Shown: positions 9,143 to 17,397, counted from the first letter of the stretch. The stretch: DNA of 64,000 nt from CAYXSX01 sp964493095 (GCA_964493095.1 CAZBNG010000003.1:1-64000), one strand, 5' to 3'. The notes: generated from the sequence alone by a model not told the origin. Numbers and translations: made by a program.

Positions 9143-9508
9143 TTATTTCTCCCAGTCGCTGCGCCTGTGCTTGAATTGCAGCGCGATCACATACGCCTTG
9201 AGTGGTTTGAGCATTCCCAGCGTTAACCCCAGCGCCGCCAGTGTCCAGATAATAGCGTGCAACCATAGCGCCGGGGAAAAAACTGCATCGACAATCAGGG
9301 CGAGAGGAACAAGAAGCCCGCCAAGAATAAAAATCAGGAAAACGGCAGGACCGTCGGCGCTATCATTCTTTGCCAGATCCAGCCCGCAAACATCACATTT
9401 GTTCTTTAGGGTAAAAGTGAAAAATCCGGGTTCATATAAATCCCCCTTCCCGCATTGCGGACAGCGGCACCGCAAAGCTTTTTCCAGAAGTTTGGAATCG
9501 GGAAGCAT
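9143..9508 (-). CDS. DUF983 family membrane protein of the oxidase cluster
   Basis: 121 aa. The N-terminal half has two CxxC pairs (CRCPQCGKG and CDVCGLDL), probably a zinc ribbon. The second half has two hydrophobic helices. DUF983 proteins are regularly found beside ctaE and surf1 in alphaproteobacteria and are presumed to help oxidase assembly, but the molecular role is not established. Lies four bases downstream of ctaE. Confidence 0.85.
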   Translation of the reverse strand: MLPDSKLLEKALRCRCPQCGKGDLYEPGFFTFTLKNKCDVCGLDLAKNDSADGPAVFLIFILGGLLVPLALIVDAVFSPALWLHAIIWTLAALGLTLGMLKPLKAYVIALQFKHRRSDWEK

Positions 9509-9512
9509 GAAA

Positions 9513-10370
9513 CTACTGTGGACGCAGGTCCATCCCTATGGTGTTGCCCCAAACGTAAATTGCGACAAAGAGAAACAGCCAGACAACATCAACAAAGTGC
9601 CAGTACCAGGCGGCTGCTTCAAAACCAAAATGGCTTTTGGGCGTAAAATGGCCTAGCTTGGTGCGGCGCCAACAGACAAAGAGGAAAATTGTCCCGACCA
9701 ACACGTGAAAACCGTGAAAACCGGTCGCCATAAAGAATGCTGAAGCATAGATACCGTCTGTAAAGGCAAACTCTGCGTGGTGATATTCATACATCTGGAA
9801 GCCAAGGAAGGACAAACCCAGCAATACAGTTAGACCTATCGCTTGTGCAGCCTGGTCGTTATGCCCTTCCAGAATGGCGTGATGCGCCCATGTTACAGTG
9901 CAACCGGAAAGCAGAAGGATCATGGTCATCAAAAAAGGCAGATCAAAGGGATTAATTACATGAATATTCTCCGGTGGCCAGACAAAGCCAATATGTTCTG
10001 ACGGAAACAGCGAATTGCTAAAAAACGCCCAGAAAAACGCCACGAAAAACATGACCTCGGAGGCGATAAACAGCATCATGCCGTAACGCAGGCCGATTTG
10101 GGCAATCGGCGTATGCGCTTTTTCCTCAACGGCTTCGAAAATCACATCCTTCCACCAGAAGAACATAACAGCCAGAACCGCAAGAAGGCCGATAAACACG
10201 CCCTTCAGACCGATTTCCAGCCCGCCGACCTTAACTTCGTGCATAAACATCACGGCCCCTGAAGCCAGCACACCAGCAGCGATAGAACCGACAAGCGGCC
10301 AGATGCTGGGGCGGACGATATGGTAGGGATGAGGTTTGCCGGTTGAAGAAAATTCAGGATTTTGAGCCAT
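9513..10370 (-). CDS. ctaE: Cytochrome c oxidase subunit III
   Basis: 285 aa, seven-helix subunit III of the aa3-type oxidase, which stabilises the catalytic core and shapes proton uptake. Recognisable segments are FMHEVKVGG, RYGMMLFIASEVMFFVAFFW (with the conserved Glu), WPPENIHVINPFDLPFL, GCTVTWAHHAIL, ATGFHGFHVLVGTIFL and FEAAAWYWHFVDVVWLFLF near the C-terminus. Follows ctaG by 35 bases. Confidence 0.97.
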   Translation of the reverse strand: MAQNPEFSSTGKPHPYHIVRPSIWPLVGSIAAGVLASGAVMFMHEVKVGGLEIGLKGVFIGLLAVLAVMFFWWKDVIFEAVEEKAHTPIAQIGLRYGMMLFIASEVMFFVAFFWAFFSNSLFPSEHIGFVWPPENIHVINPFDLPFLMTMILLLSGCTVTWAHHAILEGHNDQAAQAIGLTVLLGLSFLGFQMYEYHHAEFAFTDGIYASAFFMATGFHGFHVLVGTIFLFVCWRRTKLGHFTPKSHFGFEAAAWYWHFVDVVWLFLFVAIYVWGNTIGMDLRPQ

Positions 10371-10405
10371 GTTGCAGTTCCCGCTTTGTAAAATGAAAAA
10401 CTTTT

Positions 10406-11035
10406 CTAGTTGGAGACGTTTATATCACTATCGCCGCTATTGTAAATGCCTTCCGGACCGCTTTCAAGATCAGGACTGTCAGCATTGTAAAATGTATACG
10501 ACAAAGTGATGGTCTCGACGTCATTCATGTTTGGATCATCATTCATAGAAGGATCTACAAAGAACATAACCGGCATGGAAACACGCTGTCGGGGCTCCAG
10601 AAACTGCTCGTCAAAGCAAAAGCACTGCACCTTGTGAAAATATTTTCCGACTTTCAGCGGCGTCACATTATAAATCGCCATACCGCCAGTTTTACGGCTT
10701 TCCGGGTTATAAGCGGAAAAAGACGCAAATCCGCGTTCTCCCACATGCAAAGTGACCTCTTTCGTCTCCGGAACGAAGCGCCAGGGCATATTAGGAGCAA
10801 CAGAAGCGTTGAATCGAACCGTCACCTGCCGCTCCAGCACATGATCCGGCCAGGCTTCCGATACTTGCGTCGTACCGCCAAACCCCGTTACCCTGCAAAA
10901 AAGACCGTAAAGAGGTACTGCTGCAAAGGACACGCCTACCATGGCTCCCACGACAATAAGCACGATCAAACCCATACGCTGGTTCTTACGGACAAGTTCA
11001 TCTGCATCGTGTGTTTTTTTGGTTTTCTTAGGCAT
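10406..11035 (-). CDS. ctaG: Cytochrome c oxidase assembly protein CtaG/Cox11 (CuB copper chaperone)
   Basis: 209 aa. A single N-terminal transmembrane helix (about residues 22-44) anchors a periplasmic immunoglobulin-like copper-binding domain. The copper ligands are the two cysteines of CFCFDEQ. VPLYGLFCRVTGFGGTTQ, MPWRFVP and RVSMPVMFFVDP are also Cox11 marks. It delivers copper to the CuB centre of subunit I. The C-terminal tail after LSYTFYNAD is short and Asp/Ser/Gly-rich. Confidence 0.95.
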   Translation of the reverse strand: MPKKTKKTHDADELVRKNQRMGLIVLIVVGAMVGVSFAAVPLYGLFCRVTGFGGTTQVSEAWPDHVLERQVTVRFNASVAPNMPWRFVPETKEVTLHVGERGFASFSAYNPESRKTGGMAIYNVTPLKVGKYFHKVQCFCFDEQFLEPRQRVSMPVMFFVDPSMNDDPNMNDVETITLSYTFYNADSPDLESGPEGIYNSGDSDINVSN

Positions 11036-11081
11036 CTGCCCTTTTATAGGCTGCTAAAAAGGCATTGTCACCTACGAAGCC

Positions 11082-11360
11082 TTAACGCGCCGAAATTTTC
11101 TCGCGGTATTCTTTATACGCTTCATTGCGTGGCTGCACATAGTTACTGCGGCGCTGCTCTATCATTTCGCGGAAACTTTTCTGTGTCTCCCGGTAAGCAA
11201 GCTGGCGGGCATAAATATCACAAAAATCAATGCCGGGATCGGTTTCCAGATCTGGCTTTGTCGGAATCCCGCATTGTACGGGCCGCGCTAATGTCTCAGC
11301 CATAGCAGGCGAAACAAAAAGCAAAATAGCGACACAACCAAAAAGGGTTAAAAAGCGCAT
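11082..11360 (-). CDS. Small secreted protein of the oxidase cluster, 92 aa
   Basis: I do not recognise a named family. The frame is open further upstream, but the ATG at 11360 gives a typical signal peptide (MRFLTLFGCVAILLFVSPAMA) with AGG upstream, so I chose it. The mature peptide is about 71 residues with two cysteines (QCGIP and DFCDIY) that could pair, and an amphipathic basic C-terminus (FREMIEQRRSNYVQPRNEAY). Its place between the SDR and ctaG on the same strand suggests a periplasmic accessory role, or an unrelated insertion. Confidence 0.65.
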   Translation of the reverse strand: MRFLTLFGCVAILLFVSPAMAETLARPVQCGIPTKPDLETDPGIDFCDIYARQLAYRETQKSFREMIEQRRSNYVQPRNEAYKEYREKISAR

Positions 11361-11418
11361 GAAAGGAAACCTCTGGGAAAGCGGAAAAATATATCCACAG
11401 TTAAGGGTACTATAATTT

Positions 11419-12189
11419 TTAGGGTTTGGCAAAACGTTCCACAGGCAAACCACCAAAGCTCTGCACTGTCGGCATGATCTCAACGCGGTTGATATTCATA
11501 CGCTCCGGTAATGTAGCCGCCCAACTCACCGCCTCGGCAATATCATCGGCCGTAATATTTTCGGTATCCGCATAAACAGCCTTGGCCTTTTCGGCGTCTC
11601 CCTTGAAGCGGGCCAGAGAAAACGCCGTTTCTACCTGCCCCGGCTCGATATTGGTCACGCGCACCCGCGTTCCCGCCAAATCGGCACGCAGGGCCAAAGA
11701 AAATTGCTTCACGAACGCCTTGGAAGCGCAGTAAACATTGCCACCGGGATAAGGGTAATTCCCCGCAGTGGAGCCGATATTGATGATATGCCCCTTTTTC
11801 CGCTCCACCATACCGGGAAGAATAAGGCGTGTAATGCGCACCAGCGCCGTATCGTTCATGGCGATCATTGCTTCCCAGTCTTCCAGCTCGGCCTCATATG
11901 CCTTGTCCAGCCCCAGCGCGCCGCCGGCATTATTAATCAGCAGATCAATCGCTTTAAAGTCTTCAGGAATGGCCGCAATCTGGGCAATTGTAGCCTTCTT
12001 GTCCGTCACATCAAAAACCAGCGGATGGGAATCCACCGACAGTTCCGCACGCAAAGCATCCAGCTTTTCCACATTCCGCGCATGCAAAACAAGCCTGCAG
12101 CCCATCGCCGCAAAACATCGCGCAAAAGCGCTACCAAAGCCGCCTGTGGCTCCGGTGATCATGACACAGGATGGTACATAGCCCGGCAC
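11419..12189 (-). CDS. Short-chain dehydrogenase/reductase (YdfG-like)
   Basis: Classical NAD(P)-dependent SDR. The cofactor loop is TGATGGFGSAFA, followed by LINNAGGALG (NNAG), the catalytic Ser in INIGSTAGNYPYPGG, YCASK (catalytic Tyr and Lys) and NIEPGQVET. Closest in kind to the YdfG / serine-3-dehydrogenase group of 3-hydroxy acid dehydrogenases; the substrate is not certain. Start choice: an ATG at 12162 would cut into the first beta strand, so I prefer the GTG at 12189, preceded by GCGGGGGC and lying just after the coxF-like stop. A TTG at 12204 is also open. It sits oddly inside the oxidase cluster. Confidence 0.85.
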   Translation of the reverse strand: MPGYVPSCVMITGATGGFGSAFARCFAAMGCRLVLHARNVEKLDALRAELSVDSHPLVFDVTDKKATIAQIAAIPEDFKAIDLLINNAGGALGLDKAYEAELEDWEAMIAMNDTALVRITRLILPGMVERKKGHIINIGSTAGNYPYPGGNVYCASKAFVKQFSLALRADLAGTRVRVTNIEPGQVETAFSLARFKGDAEKAKAVYADTENITADDIAEAVSWAATLPERMNINRVEIMPTVQSFGGLPVERFAKP

Positions 12190-12190
12190 G

Positions 12191-12310
12191 TCATGCCCCC
12201 GCAATACGGATCATAGTAATGATCCAGAATATGGCGATAAACCCAACTATCAGGGCCAGAACCGTCAGATTCTTCTTAAGTTTTTGCTTATGAAGCGGCG
12301 AATGAGGCAT
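12191..12310 (-). CDS. CoxF-like 39-aa single-helix protein
   Basis: A gene of only 39 codons. The basic N-terminus MPHSPLHKQKLKKN is followed by one transmembrane helix (LTVLALIVGFIAIFWIITMI) and the short tail RIAGA. The size, the KxxKKN/RxxN start, the helix and the TMIRI ending match the tiny CoxF-type proteins found between ctaB and ctaG in many alphaproteobacterial oxidase operons. It sits exactly there. The role is presumed to be oxidase assembly; it is not a proven catalytic component. Its stop lies two bases before the likely GTG start of the SDR. Confidence 0.75.
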   Translation of the reverse strand: MPHSPLHKQKLKKNLTVLALIVGFIAIFWIITMIRIAGA

Positions 12311-12356
12311 AATGCATTTTCCTTTATTATGATAGGGTGCAGGTTACGGTAAAGTT

Positions 12357-12563
12357 ATGGAACAGACAAGCCGCAAGGCAAAAGCAAATATCACAATAAA
12401 GACGGGGTGGCGGGAAAAAATATCCCATTTACATAGCATCTTGCCCTTTAAATCCAGACTGCTTTGCGCCAAGGGGCCTATCTTCCTGATTCTGGCTTTT
12501 TATATTCTTAAGGGGACGGCGGTTACAATCGCTGCCATCGCGGCATTGTATTTCACACTTTAA
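12357..12563 (+). CDS. Small membrane protein, 68 aa
   Basis: Plus-strand ORF filling the 250-base space between ctaB and the coxF-like gene, both on the minus strand. The basic N-terminal half is followed by a hydrophobic C-terminal half (GPIFLILAFYILKGTAVTIA), enough for one or two membrane helices. It overlaps the end of ctaB by four bases, tail to tail. No strong ribosome binding site is visible. I do not recognise a family. Confidence 0.45.
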   Translation: MEQTSRKAKANITIKTGWREKISHLHSILPFKSRLLCAKGPIFLILAFYILKGTAVTIAAIAALYFTL

Positions 12564-13456
12564 AGCGCCATAAGCGCCAAAAACAACGCAAACAGGTAAA
12601 ACACCGAATAACCGAACATCTGGCGGGCATAAGACAGGTCGTCGTTTGAAAGTACGCGCACAGCCGTAAAAACGAAAAATCCGCTTAAAATTCCCGCCAT
12701 AATGCCATAGGCAGGGGACGCATAACCCAGCAGCGCCGGAGAAACCGTTAAAGGCAGAAGAATCAGGGTATAAACCAGCATCTGGATTTTCGTACGGCGT
12801 TCTCCGGCCACAACGGGAAGCATGGGCACCCGCGCCCGCTTGTAATCTTCGTTGGCGAACAGGGACAGCGCCCAGAAATGCGGCGGCGTCCAGAAAAAAA
12901 TAATGGCAAACAGGATCAGCGGATAAAGCGAGATATCGCCCGTTACTGCGGCCCACCCTATCATCGGCGGAAACGCGCCCGCAGCGCCACCGATGACAAT
13001 GTTTTGTGGCGTTCTACGCTTAAGCCATACCGTATAAATAAAAACATAAAATAAATTTGCCGCCGCCAGCAACGCCGCCGCCGTACAGTTCAGCGCCAAC
13101 CCCATCAACATAACCGTAAGAATAGACATCACCACGCCAAAGGCCAACGCTTCGTCCGGATTCACCTTTCCTGTGGGAATGGGGCGGCCCGCCGTACGCT
13201 TCATCACCGCATCGATATCACGGTCGTACCACATGTTAATGGCCCCGGCGGCGCCCGCATTCACGGCGATGCAGAAAATAGCAACCACGGCCAGAAACGG
13301 ATGCAAATGATCAAGCCCCGGCGCCACCCACATACCCGCAAAAGCGGTAAATACCACAAGGCTCATTACCTTGGGTTTTAGCAGGGCAAAAAAGTCGGAA
13401 ACTCCGGCTTCGGTGCTATGCACATCATAGGAAACAGGGGCGGCAACGTTATTCAT
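12560..13456 (-). CDS. ctaB: Heme O synthase (protoheme IX farnesyltransferase)
   Basis: Integral membrane prenyltransferase that makes heme O, the precursor of oxidase heme A. 298 aa, the normal size, with about nine helices. The first Asp-rich motif is NMWYDRDIDAVMKRT; the conserved RPIPTGKV and FWTPPHFWALSLFANEDY follow. In the oxidase cluster but separated from ctaD by two unrelated genes with their own promoters. Confidence 0.96.
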   Translation of the reverse strand: MNNVAAPVSYDVHSTEAGVSDFFALLKPKVMSLVVFTAFAGMWVAPGLDHLHPFLAVVAIFCIAVNAGAAGAINMWYDRDIDAVMKRTAGRPIPTGKVNPDEALAFGVVMSILTVMLMGLALNCTAAALLAAANLFYVFIYTVWLKRRTPQNIVIGGAAGAFPPMIGWAAVTGDISLYPLILFAIIFFWTPPHFWALSLFANEDYKRARVPMLPVVAGERRTKIQMLVYTLILLPLTVSPALLGYASPAYGIMAGILSGFFVFTAVRVLSNDDLSYARQMFGYSVFYLFALFLALMAL

Positions 13457-13503
13457 GCCCCTTATTTAACATGAAATCAGAAAAATCCCAGCAAAGAATT
13501 CAA

Positions 13504-13989
13504 CTACGGTGCCGGAGCGGGTACGGAGGCCGCAGCCAAAGCCACATCCGATTTTCTGGTTTCCGCTTCTGGAACAGGACCGGAACGGGAAACGGCCTGC
13601 GCTGCTACAGCCACATCAAAATTGCCTGCCTCACGGCGCAGGTTTGTGACCTGTGTCTTAAGGCCCGTTGCAAAAGCATCATTTACCGCATCTGTGAGTT
13701 TGGGGCTCTTCGAATTTACCGTGCTTTGATGCTTGGCCTCAGCATGTTCGCGATGCAGATCGGCTTCAAGCTCGCGTTCAGCCTTTAAAGCAGCACTTAA
13801 GCGAAAAAAACGATCTGTAAGAGTAGCAGTTTTGGGCTCTTGCGGCACATTCACATTCGCCGTTTTAGAAACGTCAAGCCACCCAGTAGTGGCATCGTAA
13901 TCACTTGCCACTCTAAAGGGGCCGTTTAGTTTATGGCCCAAGGGTAATTCTGTCAGTTCATCCAGTTTACGTGCGATTGATATTGCCAT
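13504..13989 (-). CDS. Unknown protein, 161 aa, paralogue of the 214-aa neighbour
   Basis: I do not recognise this family. The N-terminus MAISIARKLDE, then LNGPF, ASD and TAN, aligns with the next gene upstream (MAISVARHLDE, LNGAF, ASD, TAN), so the two share an N-terminal module of about 45 residues. The middle is charged and helical (LKAERELEADLHREHAEAK, likely coiled coil). The C-terminus is Ala/Pro-rich (AAASVPAPAP). No signal peptide or membrane helix. AGAGGAA lies before the ATG, and a TTAA-N7-TTAA box lies 47 bases upstream. The shared N-terminus could be a localisation or partner-binding tag. Confidence 0.75.
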   Translation of the reverse strand: MAISIARKLDELTELPLGHKLNGPFRVASDYDATTGWLDVSKTANVNVPQEPKTATLTDRFFRLSAALKAERELEADLHREHAEAKHQSTVNSKSPKLTDAVNDAFATGLKTQVTNLRREAGNFDVAVAAQAVSRSGPVPEAETRKSDVALAAASVPAPAP

Positions 13990-14035
13990 GTTTTTATTCC
14001 TCTTACTTCACACTTTCTCCATAGCAGGATACTGG

Positions 14036-14050
14036 TTAACAAAGAGTTAA
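14036..14050 (-). promoter_or_regulatory. CtrA-type box upstream of the 161-aa gene
   Basis: Read on the minus strand: TTAACTCTTTGTTAA, an exact TTAA-N7-TTAA match to the alphaproteobacterial CtrA consensus. It lies 47 bases before the start codon. The stretch between box and gene contains TCCTGCTATGGAGAA, which is repeated almost exactly in front of the 214-aa gene. Confidence 0.65.
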
Positions 14051-14072
14051 AATTTTTTAAGCCATAAAATTA

Positions 14073-14717
14073 TTACGGCGCAGGCCCTCCGCCCCCTGCC
14101 GCAGGAGCGGCAGCCGAAGCAGGGGCTGAGTATTCTGCGGAACTGGACACGGGCTGCAGACCTACTAAAACTCTCAAGGCATTTACAAGATGAAAATCAG
14201 CGGCATTTTCGTGGGCAAGCGTATCCATCGTGGCTTCAATTAACCCGGTTAATGCAAGCTTTCCGGCATCGTCCGCCTCTAGAAAGACATGATAAAGATA
14301 CTGAACGGCAATATCGTAATCACCGCGTTCCAAAAGCATATCTACACGCTCTTTCGGGCTTAAAGTCGGCAAATCAAAAGCGGGATCGGCCATTTGCAGT
14401 GCATCGAAATTTTCCAGAGGCTCCAGTTGGTCTTTGGGCTCAGGCTCAGGCGGCCCAACGCAGAGACAGTCTATGTAATGACACAAAGGGCACTCTACCG
14501 CGCCTGGGTAGAAATTCTGTGGATCGCGTACTGTTATAAGCGTTCCATGGGGACCAAGGGGATCTGAGGCATCATTTTCATTTGCCGTAAAAACTGGATT
14601 TGCCCATTCAGAACCCTTGCTGAAATCACTTGCCCTTTTAAAAGCCCCATTCAGCGCGCTGGAAGGGAATATTCCCTCTAATTCTTCGTCTAAATGGCGC
14701 GCTACTGATATTGCCAA
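14073..14717 (-). CDS. Unknown protein, 214 aa, paralogue of the 161-aa neighbour
   Basis: Shares the N-terminal module MAIS-AR-LDE...LNG-F..ASD...TAN with the 161-aa protein. The rest differs: a cysteine cluster CPLCHYIDCLC (about residues 77-87) could bind zinc, a helical region follows (LSPKERVDMLLERGDYDIAV, tetratricopeptide-like in feel), and the tail is Ala/Gly/Pro-rich. The start is a TTG at 14717, supported because its position and next codons match the ATG of the paralogue. No secretion signal is seen. Its own CtrA-type box lies 46 bases upstream, separating it from ctaD. Confidence 0.75.
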   Translation of the reverse strand: MAISVARHLDEELEGIFPSSALNGAFKRASDFSKGSEWANPVFTANENDASDPLGPHGTLITVRDPQNFYPGAVECPLCHYIDCLCVGPPEPEPKDQLEPLENFDALQMADPAFDLPTLSPKERVDMLLERGDYDIAVQYLYHVFLEADDAGKLALTGLIEATMDTLAHENAADFHLVNALRVLVGLQPVSSSAEYSAPASAAAPAAGGGGPAP

Positions 14718-14762
14718 AGCCTAACCCTATTATTTCATATCTTCTCCATAGCAGGAAAAGTC

Positions 14763-14777
14763 TTAATAAAAGGTTAA
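14763..14777 (-). promoter_or_regulatory. CtrA-type box upstream of the 214-aa gene
   Basis: Read on the minus strand: TTAACCTTTTATTAA, an exact TTAA-N7-TTAA match. It is 46 bases before the TTG start, the same geometry as at the paralogue, and is followed by the same TCCTGCTATGGAGAA segment in the presumed -10 and start-site region. Confidence 0.65.
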
Positions 14778-14804
14778 GCTTTTTAAGAATGCCGCCACAA
14801 AAGG

Positions 14805-14829
14805 AACAGGGCCCGCTTGGGGCCCTGTT
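14805..14829 (-). terminator. Terminator after ctaD
   Basis: AACAGGGCCC, loop of five, GGGCCCTGTT: a perfect 10-bp GC-rich stem ending five bases from the ctaD stop, followed on the minus strand by CCTTTTG. It probably ends the ctaC-ctaD transcript and insulates the unknown gene pair downstream. Confidence 0.75.
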
Positions 14830-14833
14830 AATC

Positions 14834-16420
14834 TTATTTCATTTTCGGCTGTTTTTCGAACTGGTGGAACGGCGGGGGAGAGGAGAGTGTCCATTCCAGC
14901 GTCATGGATTGCGGCTGCACGTTCCAGTAGTTGGCTTCGGCTTTTTTGCCGAAGAAGGCTGTGTAAATCACCACAAAAATGAACCACAGCGTGGCAGCCC
15001 CCGCAATGTAAGCCCCGTAGGACGAAATCTGGTTCCAGCCCTCAAAAGCATCCGGATAATCGATATAACGGCGCGGCATACCGGCAAGCCCCAGGAAGTG
15101 CTGCGGGAAGAAAATCAGGTTCACACCAATAAATGTTACCCAAAAATGCACATACCCCATCCATTCAGGGTAGCGGCGGCCAAACATCTTGCCCGACCAG
15201 TAATAATAGCCGGCAAACAAGGCAAAAACAGCGCCCAGAGATAAAACATAGTGGAAGTGCGCCACGACATAGTAAGTGTCATGCAGGGCAACGTCCATGC
15301 CGGCATTAGCCAGAACCACTCCCGTCACGCCGCCTACGGTAAACAGGAAGATAAAGCCGATAGCCCAGAGCATAGGCGTTTTAAACTCAATAGAGCCGCC
15401 CCACATCGTGGCGATCCATGAGAAAATCTTGATGCCCGTCGGCACAGCGATAATCAGGGTCGCGGCGGTGAAATAAGCACGGGTATTCACATCAAGACCG
15501 ACGGTGTACATGTGGTGCGCCCAGACGATAAAGCCAACCACACCGATAGACACCATCGCATAAGCCATCCCCAGATAACCGAAAATAGGCTTCTTAGAGA
15601 AGGTAGAAACGATGTGAGAGATAATGCCAAAAGCGGGCAGAATCATAATATACACTTCCGGGTGGCCAAAGAACCAGAACAGATGCTGGTACAGGAGCGG
15701 ATCGCCACCACCCTCGGGGTTAAAGAAGGATGTGCCGAAATTACGGTCAGTGAGCAGCATGGTAATCGCACCGCCCAGAACGGGAACGGCTAGAACCAGC
15801 AGGAATGCGGTTACCAACATTCCCCAAACAAACAAAGGCATTTTATGCAGCGTCATGCCGGGCGCGCGCATATTAAAGATAGTTGTAATAAAGTTGGCCG
15901 CGCCGAGAATGGAACTCGCTCCCGCCAAGTGAAGTGCAAAAATCGCCATGTCGACCCCCGCACCCGGATGTCCTAAAACACTGGAGAGTGGCGGGTAAAC
16001 CGTCCAGCCCGTCCCGGCGCCGCCGCCGACAACAGCTGACATAAGAAGGAGCAGGAAAGCGGGGACCAGAAGCCAGAAAGAAATATTATTAAGACGTGGG
16101 AAAGCCATATCCGGCGCGCCAATCATAATGGGTACGAACCAGTTGCCAAAACCCCCGATCAGACCGGGCATCACAACAAAAAACACCATGATCAGACCGT
16201 GCGCCGTAATAAAGACATTCCAGAGATGCCCATCAGGGTTTCCCGCTGAATCAAGCAGGAACTGCACGCCCGGCTCCTGAAGCTCAAGACGCATTACCAT
16301 GGAGGCCGCCCCACCGATCAAACCCGCAACAATCGCAAAAATGATGTAAAGCGTGCCGATATCCTTGTGGTTGGTTGAACAAAACCAGCGGGTGAAAAAT
16401 CCGGGAACGTGATCAGCCAT
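14834..16420 (-). CDS. ctaD: Cytochrome c oxidase subunit I
   Basis: Catalytic subunit of the aa3 oxidase, 528 aa and twelve helices. It binds heme a, heme a3 and CuB. Landmarks are ITAHGLIMVFF (heme a His), WFFGHPEVYIMILPAFG (CuB His and the cross-linked Tyr, with the K-channel side), WAHHMYTVGLDVNTRAYF (two CuB His) and HDTYYVVAHFHYVLSLG (heme a3 and heme a His). The Glu of the D channel lies in the expected HPEVY region. Two bases downstream of ctaC. Confidence 0.98.
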   Translation of the reverse strand: MADHVPGFFTRWFCSTNHKDIGTLYIIFAIVAGLIGGAASMVMRLELQEPGVQFLLDSAGNPDGHLWNVFITAHGLIMVFFVVMPGLIGGFGNWFVPIMIGAPDMAFPRLNNISFWLLVPAFLLLLMSAVVGGGAGTGWTVYPPLSSVLGHPGAGVDMAIFALHLAGASSILGAANFITTIFNMRAPGMTLHKMPLFVWGMLVTAFLLVLAVPVLGGAITMLLTDRNFGTSFFNPEGGGDPLLYQHLFWFFGHPEVYIMILPAFGIISHIVSTFSKKPIFGYLGMAYAMVSIGVVGFIVWAHHMYTVGLDVNTRAYFTAATLIIAVPTGIKIFSWIATMWGGSIEFKTPMLWAIGFIFLFTVGGVTGVVLANAGMDVALHDTYYVVAHFHYVLSLGAVFALFAGYYYWSGKMFGRRYPEWMGYVHFWVTFIGVNLIFFPQHFLGLAGMPRRYIDYPDAFEGWNQISSYGAYIAGAATLWFIFVVIYTAFFGKKAEANYWNVQPQSMTLEWTLSSPPPFHQFEKQPKMK

Positions 16421-16422
16421 TC

Positions 16423-17289
16423 TTAGCGTCCTTCCATTGATGCTAATTGATATGTTTTATCCTGATAATCAAGCGCGTTGTATGAGTATTGCTTCTTCGC
16501 ACGGGCAACCCAGCGCTTGAACTCCTCCTTGGTCACAGCCTTGATTTCGACAGGCATAAAGGCGTGATCTTTACCACAAAGCTCGGAACACTGGCCGTAA
16601 TAGGTTCCAGGTTTGGTAATGCGCACCCATGTCTCGTTAAAACGACCGGGAACAGCATCGATTTTAAAACCTAACGCCGGCACCGCGAAAGAGTGAATAA
16701 CATCGGCCCCCGTTACCAATACCTGAATATTGGTATCGACTGGCAGGACGACAGGATTATCCGTAGCCAGCAAGCGCGGCTGGTCCGGCGTGACCTCGTT
16801 TTCCGGCACCATATAAGCGTTAAAGGAAATGCCGTCATAATCCGGGTATTCATACCCCCAATACCACTGATAACCGGTTACCTTCAGAGTCATTTCAGGA
16901 GTTTCCGTATGATCCCCATAATACAGAAGCTTGAAGGAAGGAATCGCGATAATAATCAAAATTACAACGGGAATAACCGTCCAGATCACTTCAATAAGCA
17001 CATTATGAGAAAACTGCTTGGGAGTGGGGTTCGCCTTGGCGTTAAAGCGCAAAACCACATAAATCAGAAGACAAAAAACAAAAACGACAATACTTGAAAT
17101 AATGATCAACAGCATGTGGTGAAAAGAATGAATGCGTTCGGCTACCGGGGAAGCGGCGGCTTGCATACCCATTTCCCAGTCCACCGGGTTAGCCATGGCC
17201 GGAGCGTGTAACGCCGAAAAAACCAACAAAAATGCAAAAATTACTAGGGGAAGAAAAGACTTCATAATACTAACGGTATATCTGGTCAT
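16423..17289 (-). CDS. ctaC: Cytochrome c oxidase subunit II
   Basis: Carries the CuA centre that accepts electrons from cytochrome c. The signal peptide is followed by two transmembrane helices and a periplasmic cupredoxin domain. The CuA ligands are the His of DVIHSFAVPALG and the set YGQCSELCGKDHAFMPVEI. The aromatic patch GYQWYWGYEYPDY marks the electron entry site. An alternative start at 17265 (MKSFLPLVIF) gives a cleaner signal peptide; neither start has a strong ribosome binding site. First gene of the oxidase operon. Confidence 0.97.
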   Translation of the reverse strand: MTRYTVSIMKSFLPLVIFAFLLVFSALHAPAMANPVDWEMGMQAAASPVAERIHSFHHMLLIIISSIVVFVFCLLIYVVLRFNAKANPTPKQFSHNVLIEVIWTVIPVVILIIIAIPSFKLLYYGDHTETPEMTLKVTGYQWYWGYEYPDYDGISFNAYMVPENEVTPDQPRLLATDNPVVLPVDTNIQVLVTGADVIHSFAVPALGFKIDAVPGRFNETWVRITKPGTYYGQCSELCGKDHAFMPVEIKAVTKEEFKRWVARAKKQYSYNALDYQDKTYQLASMEGR

Positions 17290-17397
17290 GGCTTTTAAAT
17301 CTTAAGGTTATGATTTCGTCAACGTCTAAATATGCCTTAATTGACGACCCGGATACAGATAAAATTAAATTCTTTCAAATGCAAGACCGCAAATTCG

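Noticed and set aside
17309..17323. FNR-like site upstream of ctaC
   Set aside because: TTGACGAAATCATA on the minus strand differs from the consensus at two positions; too weak to list.
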